64,000 bases of DNA from Embleya sp042956465 (GCF_042956465.1 NZ_JBIBGL010000001.1:1-64000); one strand, 5' to 3'; counted from the stretch's first letter, positions 52,333-61,051 are shown. Program-made: numbers and translations. Notes: generated from the sequence alone by a model not told the origin.

Positions 52333-52977
52333 GTGGCCGAGGACGACAGGGCGCTGCCCCAGCAACTTCGGGACGTCCTGCGCAGGTCCGGCCGGCGGCT
52401 GGGCTACGACCGGGGCGACGCGCTGTTCATGGAGGGCGACCACCCGCGCCACGTGGTGTTGATCGAGCACGGGCAGGTCAAGATCGAGCGGGCGACCTCG
52501 GACGGCTCGGCGGTCACCATCGCGGTTCGGGGACCCGGCGAGTTGGTCGGCGAACTGGCCTGTATCGACGGGCGCGGCCGGTCCGCGACCGTGGTTGCCC
52601 TGGGGCCGGTGGTGGCCGTACTGGTCCCGCTGTCCCGGTTTCGCGAGTTGCTCAATACGAACGCGCCGCTGGTGTACGCGGTGCTGATCCGCACGGTGTC
52701 GCGGATCCGCGAGTCGGACCGGTGGCGCGTCGAGTACGGCGCACTGGCGACCGGGCGTCGGGTGGCCCGGGCGCTGGCCGATCGCACACTGGGCAGTGCC
52801 GAGGGGCCGTACGTGATCCGCACCACGCAGCAGGAACTCGGTGACGCGATCGGCATCTCCCGGGAATCCGTGGTCCGCGCGTTGCGGGTCCTGCACGAGT
52901 CGGGGTTGGTGCAGACCCGGCGCGGCAGCATCGTCGTGCCCGATCCGCCGGCTCTGCGGGAATGGGCCGACGGATAA
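52333..52977 (+). CDS. Crp/Fnr-family transcriptional regulator
   Basis: This 214-residue regulator has an N-terminal cyclic-nucleotide-binding barrel; the phosphate-binding cassette reads GELVGELACIDGRGRSATV, keeping the Glu and the Arg-Ser-Ala of cAMP-binding proteins. The C-terminal HTH is TTQQELGDAIGISRESVVRALRVLHESGL. The GTG start is preceded by GGAGGAG. The next gene downstream, 103 bases away, encodes a cyclase-homology protein, so the two may form a local cyclic-nucleotide module. The target genes are unknown. Confidence 0.92.
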   Translation: MAEDDRALPQQLRDVLRRSGRRLGYDRGDALFMEGDHPRHVVLIEHGQVKIERATSDGSAVTIAVRGPGELVGELACIDGRGRSATVVALGPVVAVLVPLSRFRELLNTNAPLVYAVLIRTVSRIRESDRWRVEYGALATGRRVARALADRTLGSAEGPYVIRTTQQELGDAIGISRESVVRALRVLHESGLVQTRRGSIVVPDPPALREWADG

Positions 52978-53080
52978 CGCGTTGTGTGTCATCTGACGCG
53001 TACAACCGGCCGCCGCCGGAGTACTCCTTGAGGGGCAGGGAGCGAGGGCGCGCAAGCGCGCGGTGCGGTAGGGGGATTTC

Positions 53081-53779
53081 GTGGGAGCCAAGTCGCGATA
53101 CGTGTCGATCCTGGTGCTCGACGTCGAGCGATTCGGCCGACGTTCGGACGTCACGCAGGAGTGGGTGCGCGGGCGGTTGTACGAACTGCTGCACTCCGCA
53201 CTCGAATCGGCGGGCATCGCCTGGGACGCGTGTGCGGTCGAGGACCGCGGCGACGGGGCGATCCTGCTGATCCCGGCGAACGTGCCCAAGGAAGACCTGA
53301 CCGATCTGTTCATCGATCGACTGCACGCCGGACTGCGCAACCACGATCGGCACGCGAGCGACGAGGCACGGATCCGGCTGCGGGTGTCGCTGCACGCGGG
53401 TGACGTGGTGCAGGACACCCGGGGCTGGTCGGGCAGTGCGATCAACACGGCGTGTCGGCTGGTCAACGCCGACCCGCTGCGCGACGTGCTGGCGGCGGCC
53501 GAGCGCGCGTGTCTCGCGCTGATCGTGTCCCGGTCCTGGCACGAGGCGGTCGTCGCCCCGGAGCGCGGCGGCCTGGAGAGTTCGGCGTACGGGGAGGTGC
53601 ACGTGCTGGCCAAGGAGGTCGACGAGACCGCATGGGTGTACGTGCCCGGATATCAACGTCCACCCGCCACGGGCACCGACCATGTGGCGACTCCGCCTCG
53701 GGTGCGGAAGACGACTGTCCGGCGCGGGGGGCTGGACAGGGGCTTCAGCTTCGACGGTGAGGTTCGCCGGCCTCGGTGA
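53081..53779 (+). CDS. Class III nucleotidyl cyclase-homology protein
   Basis: This 232-residue soluble protein has a cyclase-homology core. The first metal aspartate is D14 in ILVLDVERF, the second is D58 in EDRGDGAILL, and the transition-state pair N122 and R126 lies in GSAINTACRL. The usual purine-specifying lysine before GDG is an arginine, and the Asp/Thr partner is unclear, so substrate and activity are uncertain. The C-terminal 40 residues are a basic tail (RKTTVRRGGLDRG). GTG with AGGGGG upstream. The pairing with a Crp-type protein is the main functional hint. Confidence 0.75.
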   Translation: MGAKSRYVSILVLDVERFGRRSDVTQEWVRGRLYELLHSALESAGIAWDACAVEDRGDGAILLIPANVPKEDLTDLFIDRLHAGLRNHDRHASDEARIRLRVSLHAGDVVQDTRGWSGSAINTACRLVNADPLRDVLAAAERACLALIVSRSWHEAVVAPERGGLESSAYGEVHVLAKEVDETAWVYVPGYQRPPATGTDHVATPPRVRKTTVRRGGLDRGFSFDGEVRRPR

Positions 53780-53911
53780 CGTGGTGGGTGGGGACGTACT
53801 CGGTGCGCCGGGTCGAGCGTGGCCGACCGATGGGGGCGGTCTCGACCGGCGCACGGCGGCCGGCACCGGCGGGCCTGGGAGGGAGAGGTCCGGCGGCGCT
53901 CGGCACACCCG

Positions 53912-53953
53912 CGGACGGGTCGTGTCCCCACGCGCGGGGACACGACCCGTCCG
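53912..53953. terminator. Perfect 18-bp terminator hairpin
   Basis: CGGACGGGTCGTGTCCCC pairs perfectly with its complement around a six-base loop, between the cyclase-homology gene and the convergent fasciclin gene. Confidence 0.87.
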
Positions 53954-54025
53954 TCGGTCGGTGCAGGCCTGCGGGTCGGTCGGGTGTTCCGACGGGTGGA
54001 TCGGTCGGGTCGGGCGTGCCGTCGG

Positions 54026-54688
54026 TCAGGAAGCCGGCGGCATCAGCACGGTGTCGACGATGTACACGGTCGCGTTGCCGGTGGGGACATTGCCGCAGAC
54101 CACCTTCGAGGTGTTGTCGACGGTGTACATCTGCGCTGACCCCCTGGTCGTGAGCGGCTGCTTCGCCAGCGTCTCGAACGAGCCGTTGTCGAGTTCGGCG
54201 GGCGTGAGTCGCCGACCCACCACGTGGTAGGTCAGGACCTCGGTCAGCATGGCCTTGTCGGCCAGCAGCTTGTCCAGAGTCTCCTTCGGGATCTTCGCGA
54301 ACGCGTCGTTGGTCGGCGCGAACACGGTGATGTTCTGCGCGGTGTTGAGGGTGTCCACCAGACCGGCGGCCTGGACGGCCGTCACCAGTGTGGACAGTGC
54401 CGGGTTGTGCGAAGCGGCCGTGGCGACCGGGTCCTGGGCCATGCCGGCGAAGCTGCCCGCGCCGGTGGCGGGCACGGCGGAACACGCGCTGCCGAACGGC
54501 ACGGAGGCCGAGCCCGCCGGTCCTACGGTGCCGGCGGCCGAGGAGGGAGCGGCCGCCGGTGCGGTGGTCTCGCCCTTCTCGGCCGAGTCGTCCTTGTCGT
54601 CGCTGCCGCACGCGGCAAGCGGGATCGCGAGTGCGGCCACGGTGGCGATGGTGGCGATGGCACGGGGGAGCAGGCGGACGGTCTTCAC
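54026..54688 (-). CDS. Fasciclin-domain lipoprotein (MPT70/MPT83-like)
   Basis: This 220-residue protein has a signal peptide with the lipobox PLAAC (C27), a Ser/Ala/Thr-rich linker and one fasciclin (FAS1) domain of about 130 residues: TLVTAVQAAGLVDTLNTAQNITVFAPTNDAFAKIPKETL and the conserved YHVVGRRLTP. The ending VYIVDTVLMPP is typical. It follows the sulfite-oxidase-like gene on the same strand by 56 bases. In mycobacteria the homologues are controlled by SigK, whose genes lie close by here on the other strand. The GTG at 54688 has AAGGAAG upstream. Confidence 0.9.
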   Translation of the reverse strand: MKTVRLLPRAIATIATVAALAIPLAACGSDDKDDSAEKGETTAPAAAPSSAAGTVGPAGSASVPFGSACSAVPATGAGSFAGMAQDPVATAASHNPALSTLVTAVQAAGLVDTLNTAQNITVFAPTNDAFAKIPKETLDKLLADKAMLTEVLTYHVVGRRLTPAELDNGSFETLAKQPLTTRGSAQMYTVDNTSKVVCGNVPTGNATVYIVDTVLMPPAS

Positions 54689-54744
54689 GAGGAGACTTCC
54701 TTTCGAGGAAAAGGGTTCGGCGGTAAGGGAAATCGATGGTCGGA

Positions 54745-56313
54745 TCAGGTGACGGTGACCACCACCGAGTGCCGGCCGGTGGCGCCGTCGGGCACCGTGC
54801 CGACCCGCTTGTCGGTCTGGACCGCACCGGTGGAGTCCGTGGCGCGGACCTCGATCCGGTGCGTGCCGGGGGTGGTCGGCGTCCACTCCCACACCCACTG
54901 GCGCCAGGTGTCAGAGCTCGGCACGTCGGCCGGGCGGGCCGGTTGCCACGGGCCGCCGTCCACGGCGACCTCGACGCCCGACACGCCCCGGTGCTGGGCC
55001 CATGCGACGCCCGCGATCGGCACCGGCGTGCCGATCCGCAGGCGTGCGAAAGGCTTGGGGGTGTCGATCCGCGACTGGGTCTTGATCGGCGCCTCCCGCG
55101 ACCAGGTGCGCTTGACCCAGTAGGCGTCGTAGTCGGCGAACGTGGTCAGTTCGAGGTCCGTGAGCCACTTGCACGCGGACACGTAGCCGTACAGTCCGGG
55201 CACCACCATCCGGGCCGGATAGCCGTGTTCGAACGGCAACGGTTCGCCGTTCATGCCGACGGCGAGCAGCGCGTCGCGCCCGTCCATGGCGACCTCGACC
55301 GGTGTGCCGATGGTCATTCCGTCGGTGGATCGGGAGACGAGTTGGTCGGCGGGGCCACCCCGGGACGGCGGTCGGACGCCCGCCTCGCGGAGCAGGTCGG
55401 CCAGGCGTACACCCAGCCACCGCGCGGTGCCGACATAGGGGCCGCCGACCTCGTTCGACACGCAGGTCAGGGTGAGGTCGCGCTCGATCAGGGGGCGGCG
55501 CAGCAGGTCGTCGTAGGAGAACGTCAACGGCGTGCGGACGCCCTTGCCGTGGATGCGCAACGACCAGTTCCGGACGTCGATGTGCGGCACCACGAGGGCG
55601 GTGTCCACCCGGTAGAAGTCGGCGTTGGAGGTGGCGAACGAGGACAGTCCGGGCAGGTGCAGATCGACGCCGGCCGGGAGCGGCGGGGCCGGTTCGGCGG
55701 GAACCGGCAGCCTGATCCGGTTGCGAAAGGCGGCGATCGAGGCCCGCTTCCCGTTGCCGACGACTCGACCGGCGGTACCGGTCAGCACGGATCCCACGGC
55801 GACCGCGCCGGCGCCGATCAGGAAGGTTCGGCGGTCGAACGCCCGATCCGCCTCCGCGTGCGTCGCGGCCATCGACCCGGTCAGCCACCACAACACGCCG
55901 GCACCGGCGGCGGCGCCGAGCAGCGACGGCAGGACGTCCTCGAGTCCGGCGCCGGGCCGCTGGTGGGCCACGAAGGCGCCGAGCAGGCCGAACGCACCGA
56001 CCCCCGCCGTCGCGGTGCGCCGCAGCCGCAGCGCCGACATGCCCAGGCCCAGTGCGATCAGGGTGAGGATCACCAGGATCCCGGCCAGCAGCATCGGTTT
56101 GTCGTCGGTGCCGAACTCCCGGACGGCCCAGTCCTTCACCGCAGGGGGAGTGCGGTCGACGACCGCTCCCCCGACGGCGGGAAGGGGACCCGCCTCGGGC
56201 CGGACGAACGCCGCGCCGAGTTCGGCGACGGCCAGTGCCGCGCCTGCGGACAGCAGTCCGCTCAACGCGGCCGATCCGGCCCGTATCCATCGGCGAGTTC
56301 CGATTCCCTTCAT
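54745..56313 (-). CDS. Membrane-anchored molybdopterin-dependent oxidoreductase (sulfite-oxidase type)
   Basis: This 522-residue protein has four hydrophobic N-terminal segments (about 13-33, 74-96, 103-117, 130-146), then a Tat-like FDRRTFLIGAGAVAVGSV stretch at 159-176, and a sulfite-oxidase fold. The molybdenum-coordinating cysteine is C284 in LTCVSNEVGG. Further family segments are GTARWLGVRLADLLREAG, PFEHGYPARMVVPGLYGYVSACKWL and the C-terminal dimerisation domain with VDGGPWQPA. The active domain should be outside the membrane. It probably heads an operon with the fasciclin lipoprotein. The substrate may be sulfite, or oxidised methionine or other S/N-oxides. Confidence 0.88.
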   Translation of the reverse strand: MKGIGTRRWIRAGSAALSGLLSAGAALAVAELGAAFVRPEAGPLPAVGGAVVDRTPPAVKDWAVREFGTDDKPMLLAGILVILTLIALGLGMSALRLRRTATAGVGAFGLLGAFVAHQRPGAGLEDVLPSLLGAAAGAGVLWWLTGSMAATHAEADRAFDRRTFLIGAGAVAVGSVLTGTAGRVVGNGKRASIAAFRNRIRLPVPAEPAPPLPAGVDLHLPGLSSFATSNADFYRVDTALVVPHIDVRNWSLRIHGKGVRTPLTFSYDDLLRRPLIERDLTLTCVSNEVGGPYVGTARWLGVRLADLLREAGVRPPSRGGPADQLVSRSTDGMTIGTPVEVAMDGRDALLAVGMNGEPLPFEHGYPARMVVPGLYGYVSACKWLTDLELTTFADYDAYWVKRTWSREAPIKTQSRIDTPKPFARLRIGTPVPIAGVAWAQHRGVSGVEVAVDGGPWQPARPADVPSSDTWRQWVWEWTPTTPGTHRIEVRATDSTGAVQTDKRVGTVPDGATGRHSVVVTVT

Positions 56314-56488
56314 GTCGGGCCATTCGCAGCCGACGATGGTTCGGATTGCTCGTTCACCCGAACGGGTCGTGCGCCGACTCGATCGCCGGTGCGGTGATCG
56401 GAACTTGTCCCCTGCTCGTGCCAATCCGTTCGGCGTTCGGCGCCGAATACGGGTCGGACGCCTGTGTGGGGCGGTTCGGACGGAGACG

Positions 56489-56734
56489 GTGACGGTGGCG
56501 GAGACGAACCCGGATTCGGACGAGTCGGCGGTGCGGGTGCACCGCGGTGACCTTTGCGGGATCGGGCTCGAGTGGGAGCGGGACATGGACGATCGGTACG
56601 GACACGGCCGACGAGGCGGGTACGAGTTCGCGGACGGCCCCGGGCCCGAGGGCCGCGGTGCCGACGGCGGTATCGGTTCCGGTTCCGGTATCGCGGTCGT
56701 GCGTGGCCCGGGGATGTCCGGTGAGCGCGGGTGA
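56489..56734 (+). CDS. Possible small glycine-rich ORF coupled to sigK
   Basis: This hypothetical 81-residue ORF begins at GTG (or GTG two codons later) and ends at a TGA overlapping the sigK GTG (GTGA). By eye the third-position GC is about 80%, as in real genes here. Composition is Gly/Asp/Arg-rich (YGHGRRGGYEFADGPGPEG) with no recognised domain. It lies in the divergent control region, so it could instead be untranslated leader. Confidence 0.35.
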   Translation: MTVAETNPDSDESAVRVHRGDLCGIGLEWERDMDDRYGHGRRGGYEFADGPGPEGRGADGGIGSGSGIAVVRGPGMSGERG

Positions 56735-57315
56735 GGACCGTCGTGCACATCGCCTCGTCGGATGAGCGCGGGCCGTCCCTGGAGGATCGGCTCGCGAGTG
56801 TGGCAAAGGGGGACCAGGAGGCGTTCGCGTTCGTCTACGACGCGGTGATCGGCGCGGTGCTCGGCGTCGCACGTCGGGTGGTCCGCGATCCCGCGCAATC
56901 CGAGGAGGTGGCGCAGGAGGTGCTGCTCGACGTGTGGCGTACCGCCGCTCGCTTCCGCCCGGACAAGGGCAGCGCGATGGCCTGGATCCTGACCATGGCC
57001 CACCGGCGCGCGGTCGACCGGGTGCGCTCGGCCCAAGCGGCCACCGACCGCGAACACCGCACCGCCGCACGCGAGCACACGACCGAGTACGACGAGGTGA
57101 CCGAGGCGGTCGAGTCCCGGCTCGAACGCGAGCAGGTAAGGCGCTGTCTGCGCACCCTGACCGAGTTGCAGCGCCAGTCGGTGACCCTGGCCTACTACCG
57201 GGGCTGCACCCACCGTGAGGTGGCCGGCCTCCTGGACGTGCCGTTGGGCACGATCAAGACCCGCCTGCGGGACGGCCTGATCCGCCTGCGCGACTGCCTG
57301 GGAGTGGGCACATGA
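56731..57315 (+). CDS. sigK: ECF RNA polymerase sigma factor SigK
   Basis: This 194-residue ECF sigma factor has region 2 (FAFVYDAVIGAVLGVARRVVRDPAQSEEVAQEVLLDVWRTAARF, with GSAMAWILTMAHRRAVDRVR) and region 4 (LTELQRQSVTLAYYRGCTHREVAGLLDVPLGTIKTRLRDGLIRL). The motifs match SigK of actinobacteria. The GTG start is assigned with caution because the Shine-Dalgarno sequence is weak. It overlaps the downstream anti-sigma gene by ATGA. Across the divergent region lie the oxidoreductase and fasciclin genes expected in its regulon. Confidence 0.93.
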   Translation: MRTVVHIASSDERGPSLEDRLASVAKGDQEAFAFVYDAVIGAVLGVARRVVRDPAQSEEVAQEVLLDVWRTAARFRPDKGSAMAWILTMAHRRAVDRVRSAQAATDREHRTAAREHTTEYDEVTEAVESRLEREQVRRCLRTLTELQRQSVTLAYYRGCTHREVAGLLDVPLGTIKTRLRDGLIRLRDCLGVGT

Positions 57316-58064
57316 CCCCCGCCGACCTGCACACGCTGACGGGGGCGTATTCCGTGCACGCCCTCGACGAGGACGAACAGCGGGAATTCGAGAGCCACTT
57401 GGCGGTATGTCCGGCCTGCACGCAGGAGGTCGGGGAGTTCCGCGAGACCGCCGCTCGGCTGGCCTCGTCGGTCGGCGCGACACCGTCGGCGGAACTGCGC
57501 CGACGGGTACTCGACGGCATTTCGACGGTGCGACAGCTACCTCCCGAACTGCCCGCCCCGGAGCCGGTCGTCGGCATCGGGCGGCGCCGGACCCGGCGGG
57601 TCACGGTGTTCGTGGCGGCGGCGTGCCTGGCCGTGATCGGCGCGCTCGGCGGAGTCGCGATCGACCAGTACCAGGACGCCCGCAGGGCCGAGCGGGCAGC
57701 GGATGCACAGCGCGAGCGCAGTGCCGGGGTCGAGGCGGTGATCACCGCGCCGGACGCGGTCCAGGCGTCGGCACCGGTGACCGGGGGCGGAACGGCGAAG
57801 GTCATCGTGTCCCGCGCGCTGGACCGGACCGTGCTGTTGACGACCGGTTTGCCCTCGTTGTCGAACGCACGGGTGTACCAGGGCTGGTACGACGACAACG
57901 GCCACATGCGTTCGATCGGGGTGATTCGGCCGGGTATGGCGTTGCTGGCGTCGGCGATCGAGCGGGCATCGGGAGTCGGGCTCACGGTGGAGCCGGCGGG
58001 TGGCTCCGCACAGCCGACGGGAGATCCGATCGTGTTGCTCGAATTCCCGGCCGGGCGGGCGTGA
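57312..58064 (+). CDS. rskA: Anti-sigma-K factor RskA
   Basis: This 250-residue protein has an N-terminal zinc-associated anti-sigma domain with H29, C33 and C36 (HLAVCPAC), a single membrane helix at about 97-115 (VTVFVAAACLAVIGALGGVAI) and an extracytoplasmic RskA domain: VIVSRALDRTVLLTTGLPSL, VYQGWYDDNGHMRSIGV, GDPIVLLEFPA. It should hold SigK at the membrane until regulated proteolysis releases it. The ATG overlaps the sigK stop. Confidence 0.94.
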   Translation: MTPADLHTLTGAYSVHALDEDEQREFESHLAVCPACTQEVGEFRETAARLASSVGATPSAELRRRVLDGISTVRQLPPELPAPEPVVGIGRRRTRRVTVFVAAACLAVIGALGGVAIDQYQDARRAERAADAQRERSAGVEAVITAPDAVQASAPVTGGGTAKVIVSRALDRTVLLTTGLPSLSNARVYQGWYDDNGHMRSIGVIRPGMALLASAIERASGVGLTVEPAGGSAQPTGDPIVLLEFPAGRA

Positions 58065-58215
58065 AGGGTCGGGCAGGCCGGGCGGGCATGCGGGTCGCGG
58101 GATCGGCCGCGCGGGCGTCGAGGGGTGCGCAGCGGAGTCCGGCGGTCACGGCGGGTGCTCGCGAAGGGTGATCGGAACTTGATTTGTGCTCGCGTGTGTT
58201 CGAGGATTTCGAGCC

Positions 58216-58746
58216 ATGGGACCTCTCAAGCCGGATATCGCCGAACTGATCTTTGGATTCATCACCTTCCTGGTGGTCTTGGCGGTGTTCGCGAAGGTGT
58301 TGTTGCCGCGCATCGCTCGCACGATCGCCGAGCGGCACGACGCGCTCGAAGGCGGTTTCGACCGGGCGACGGACCTCCAGGCGGAGAGTGAAGCGGCGCT
58401 GGCCGAGCTGCGGGCGCAGATGAACGAGACGCGCAAGGAAGCCGCGCTGGTTCGGCAGCAGGCGGCCGAGGAGGGGGCCCGGCTGATGGCCGAGGCGCGT
58501 GCGGAGGGACAGCGGATCAAGGACGAGCTCGTCACGTCCGGCCACGAGCGGCTGGACGCGGACCTCGCCCTGGCGAGCGCGTCGCTGCACGCGGAACTGG
58601 GCCTGATCGCGACGGAGCTGGCGGGCAAGGTGCTCGGCGAGCCGGTGGGCCCGCTGGTGGCCGACAGCGATGTGATCGAGCGCTTCCTGGCCGAGTTGGA
58701 CCAGTTGGACACGGAGCAGGGCGGCGGTTCGGCCGACAAGGGCTGA
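58216..58746 (+). CDS. Orphan ATP synthase subunit b-like protein
   Basis: This 176-residue protein has the layout of F-type ATP synthase subunit b: one N-terminal membrane helix (ELIFGFITFLVVLAVFAKVLLPRI, about 10-33) and a long charged coiled-coil stalk (RHDALEGGFDRATDLQAESEAALAELRAQMNETRKEA and so on), ending with a delta-like region (LAGKVLGEP). No other atp gene lies in the window; neighbours are rskA and recQ. It may be a relic, a specialised stalk or a regulator using the stalk fold. The ATG is the first conserved start. Confidence 0.85.
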   Translation: MGPLKPDIAELIFGFITFLVVLAVFAKVLLPRIARTIAERHDALEGGFDRATDLQAESEAALAELRAQMNETRKEAALVRQQAAEEGARLMAEARAEGQRIKDELVTSGHERLDADLALASASLHAELGLIATELAGKVLGEPVGPLVADSDVIERFLAELDQLDTEQGGGSADKG

Positions 58747-58845
58747 GCGACGGGCGGCACGGGTGGCCGGGTCCGGGGATCGTCTCCTCGGGGCCGGTCA
58801 CTTCTGCGTTCGGTGGCCGTGACCATTCAGGGCTGGGACTTGGAC

Positions 58846-58900
58846 CGGGCCGGGCCCGGGACCTGGGCGGGCCTGTGCCCGCGTCCCGTGCCCCGGCCCG
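58846..58900. terminator. Imperfect hairpin between convergent genes
   Basis: CGGGCCGGGCCCGGGAC pairs with GTCCCGTGCCCCGGCCCG with one mismatch or bulge and a roughly 20-base loop. It lies between the subunit-b-like gene and recQ. Confidence 0.65.
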
Positions 58901-58913
58901 TGCGGCTCGACAG

Positions 58914-61001
58914 TCAGCCTCGGTAGTCCGGGTCCGGCTCGAACTCCGGGTAGAACTCCGGCTCCGGTTCGAAGTCGGGTTCGTAGTCGTTCTGGTAATC
59001 GGGCTGGTAGTCCGGCAGGGGTTCGCGGATGAGTTCGGGCACCGGCTCGCGGGTGAGCTCGGCGGCGGGTGCCGAGGTGGGCGGCGCCGGGGTACGGGTC
59101 GCTCCGGGCGCCTGCGCGGGCGCGGGCGTGGCGGGGCCGCCGGGCGTCGAGCCGGCCAGCGTGTCCAGGATCGACTGGCCGTACTTGGCCAGTTTGTTCT
59201 CGCCGATGCCACTGATCGTGCCGAGTTCGGCCAGGGTGCCGGGCCCGGTGGTGGCGATCTCGCGCAGCGTCGCGTCGTGGAAGATCACGTACGCCGGCAC
59301 GCCCTGCTCCTTCGCGGTCGCCGCGCGCCACGCGCGCAACGCCTCGAAGATCGGCGCAGCCGCCGCGGGCAGCTCGATCGGCGCGGCCTTGCCCTTGCCG
59401 GCCTTGGCGGCCCGGTCGGCCTTGGCCGCGCGCGCCGGCCGCTCCGGCTCACGGCGCAGCATCACCTCGCGTCGTCGGCCGAGTACCTCCTCGCTCGCCT
59501 CGGTGAGCACGAGCGCGTTGAACGAGGGCTCTACGGCGATCAGCTTCATGGCCAGCAACTGCCGCACCACGCTCATCCATTCGGTCCGACCCAGCTCGGT
59601 GCCGATCCCGAACACGCGGAGCGTGTCGTGGTCGAACTGGATGACCTTGGCCGTCTTGGCGCCCAGCAGGATGTCCACGATCTGACCCGCGCCGAACTTC
59701 TGCCCGCGCCGCTCGTGCTTGAGCCGCCACACGGTCGACAACACCTTCTGGGCCGCGATCGTGCCGTCCCAGGAGGCCGGCGGCGACAGGCACGTGTCGC
59801 AGTTGCCGCACGCGGTGCTCTCCTGGCCGAAGTAGGCGAGCAGGCGTACGCGTCGACACTCGACCGTCTCGCACAGCGCCAACATCGCGTCGAGGTGCGT
59901 GCCCAGTCGGCGGCGGTGGGCCTGGTCCCCCTCCGAGCCGTCGATCATCTTGCGCTGCTGCACCACGTCCTGGAGCCCGTACGCGAGCCACGCGGTGGAC
60001 GGCAACCCGTCGCGCCCGGCGCGGCCGGTCTCCTGGTAGTAACCCTCGACCGACTTGGGCAGGTCCAGATGCGCGACGAAGCGCACGTCGGGCTTGTCGA
60101 TACCCATCCCGAACGCGATGGTGGCGACCATCACCATGCCGTCCTCGCGCAGGAAGCGGGACTGGTTGGCCGCGCGCACGCGCGAGTCCAGGCCCGCGTG
60201 GTACGGCAGCGCGTCGATGCCGTTGTCGACCAGGAACGCGGCGGTCTTCTCCACCGAGGCCCGGGACAGGCAGTAGACGATGCCCGCGTCGCCGGCGTGT
60301 TCGGCACGCAGCAGGTCGAGCAGCTGCTTCTGCGGCTTGTCCTTGTGCACGATCCGGTACTGGATGTTGGGCCGGTCGAAGCTGGCCACGAAGTGCCGGG
60401 CCTGTTGCAGGTTCAGCCGGGAGGCGATCTCGGCGTGGGTGGCCTCGGTCGCGGTCGCGGTGAGCGCGACGCGCGGCACGTCCGGCCAGCGCTCGTGCAA
60501 CTGGGAGAGGGTGAGGTAGTCGGGCCGGAAGTCGTGACCCCACTGCGCCACGCAGTGTGCCTCGTCGATCGCGAACAGCGAGACGATGCCCCGGTCCAGG
60601 AGTCGCAGGGTCGCGTCGACCTTCAGCCGCTCCGGTGCCAGGTAGAGCAGATCCAACTCGCCGGCCAGGAACTCCGACTCGACCATCCGCCGCTCGTCGG
60701 GGTTCTGCGTCGAGTTGAGGAACCCGGCGCGCACGCCCAGCGCGGTGAGGGCGTCCACCTGGTCCTGCATGAGCGCGATCAGCGGGGAGATGACCACGCC
60801 GACGCCTTTTCGCACCAGCGCGGGGATCTGGTAGCAGAGCGACTTGCCGCCGCCGGTGGGCATCAGGACGAGTGCGTCGCCGCCCTCGATCACATGGTCG
60901 ATGATCTCCTGCTGGCTCCCGCGAAACGAGTCGTAACCGAAGACGCGATGCAGAACCTGCAGCGCTTCGCTGATCTGGGGACCGTCGTCGAGCGCTGTCA
61001 T
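58914..61001 (-). CDS. recQ: ATP-dependent DNA helicase RecQ
   Basis: This 695-residue helicase unwinds DNA 3'-5' in recombination and fork repair. Walker A is MPTGGGKS at 47-54, the DEAH box lies at 146-149, followed by the aromatic-rich loop (CVAQWGHDFRPDY). Motif VI is YYQETGRAGRDG. The RecQ-Ct zinc cluster is CETVECRRVRLLAYFGQESTACGNCDTC, and an HRDC domain covers about 545-610. The last 85 residues are a Pro/Ala linker and an aromatic-acidic tail (PDYQPDYQNDYEPDF), absent from most RecQ proteins. The ATG lies just downstream of two DnaA-box-like sequences. Confidence 0.95.
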   Translation of the reverse strand: MTALDDGPQISEALQVLHRVFGYDSFRGSQQEIIDHVIEGGDALVLMPTGGGKSLCYQIPALVRKGVGVVISPLIALMQDQVDALTALGVRAGFLNSTQNPDERRMVESEFLAGELDLLYLAPERLKVDATLRLLDRGIVSLFAIDEAHCVAQWGHDFRPDYLTLSQLHERWPDVPRVALTATATEATHAEIASRLNLQQARHFVASFDRPNIQYRIVHKDKPQKQLLDLLRAEHAGDAGIVYCLSRASVEKTAAFLVDNGIDALPYHAGLDSRVRAANQSRFLREDGMVMVATIAFGMGIDKPDVRFVAHLDLPKSVEGYYQETGRAGRDGLPSTAWLAYGLQDVVQQRKMIDGSEGDQAHRRRLGTHLDAMLALCETVECRRVRLLAYFGQESTACGNCDTCLSPPASWDGTIAAQKVLSTVWRLKHERRGQKFGAGQIVDILLGAKTAKVIQFDHDTLRVFGIGTELGRTEWMSVVRQLLAMKLIAVEPSFNALVLTEASEEVLGRRREVMLRREPERPARAAKADRAAKAGKGKAAPIELPAAAAPIFEALRAWRAATAKEQGVPAYVIFHDATLREIATTGPGTLAELGTISGIGENKLAKYGQSILDTLAGSTPGGPATPAPAQAPGATRTPAPPTSAPAAELTREPVPELIREPLPDYQPDYQNDYEPDFEPEPEFYPEFEPDPDYRG

Positions 61002-61042
61002 CCGAGCAGTCTAAGAGCTGCCGGCGACACCCGAAGCCGGTC

Positions 61043-61051
61043 TGTGGACAA
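61043..61051. promoter_or_regulatory. DnaA-box-like sequence 1
   Basis: TGTGGACAA, the complement of TTGTCCACA (the high-GC actinobacterial DnaA-box consensus), occurs 42 bases upstream of the recQ start. It is one of two perfect copies 35 bp apart. A regulatory role for DnaA is inferred. Confidence 0.55.
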
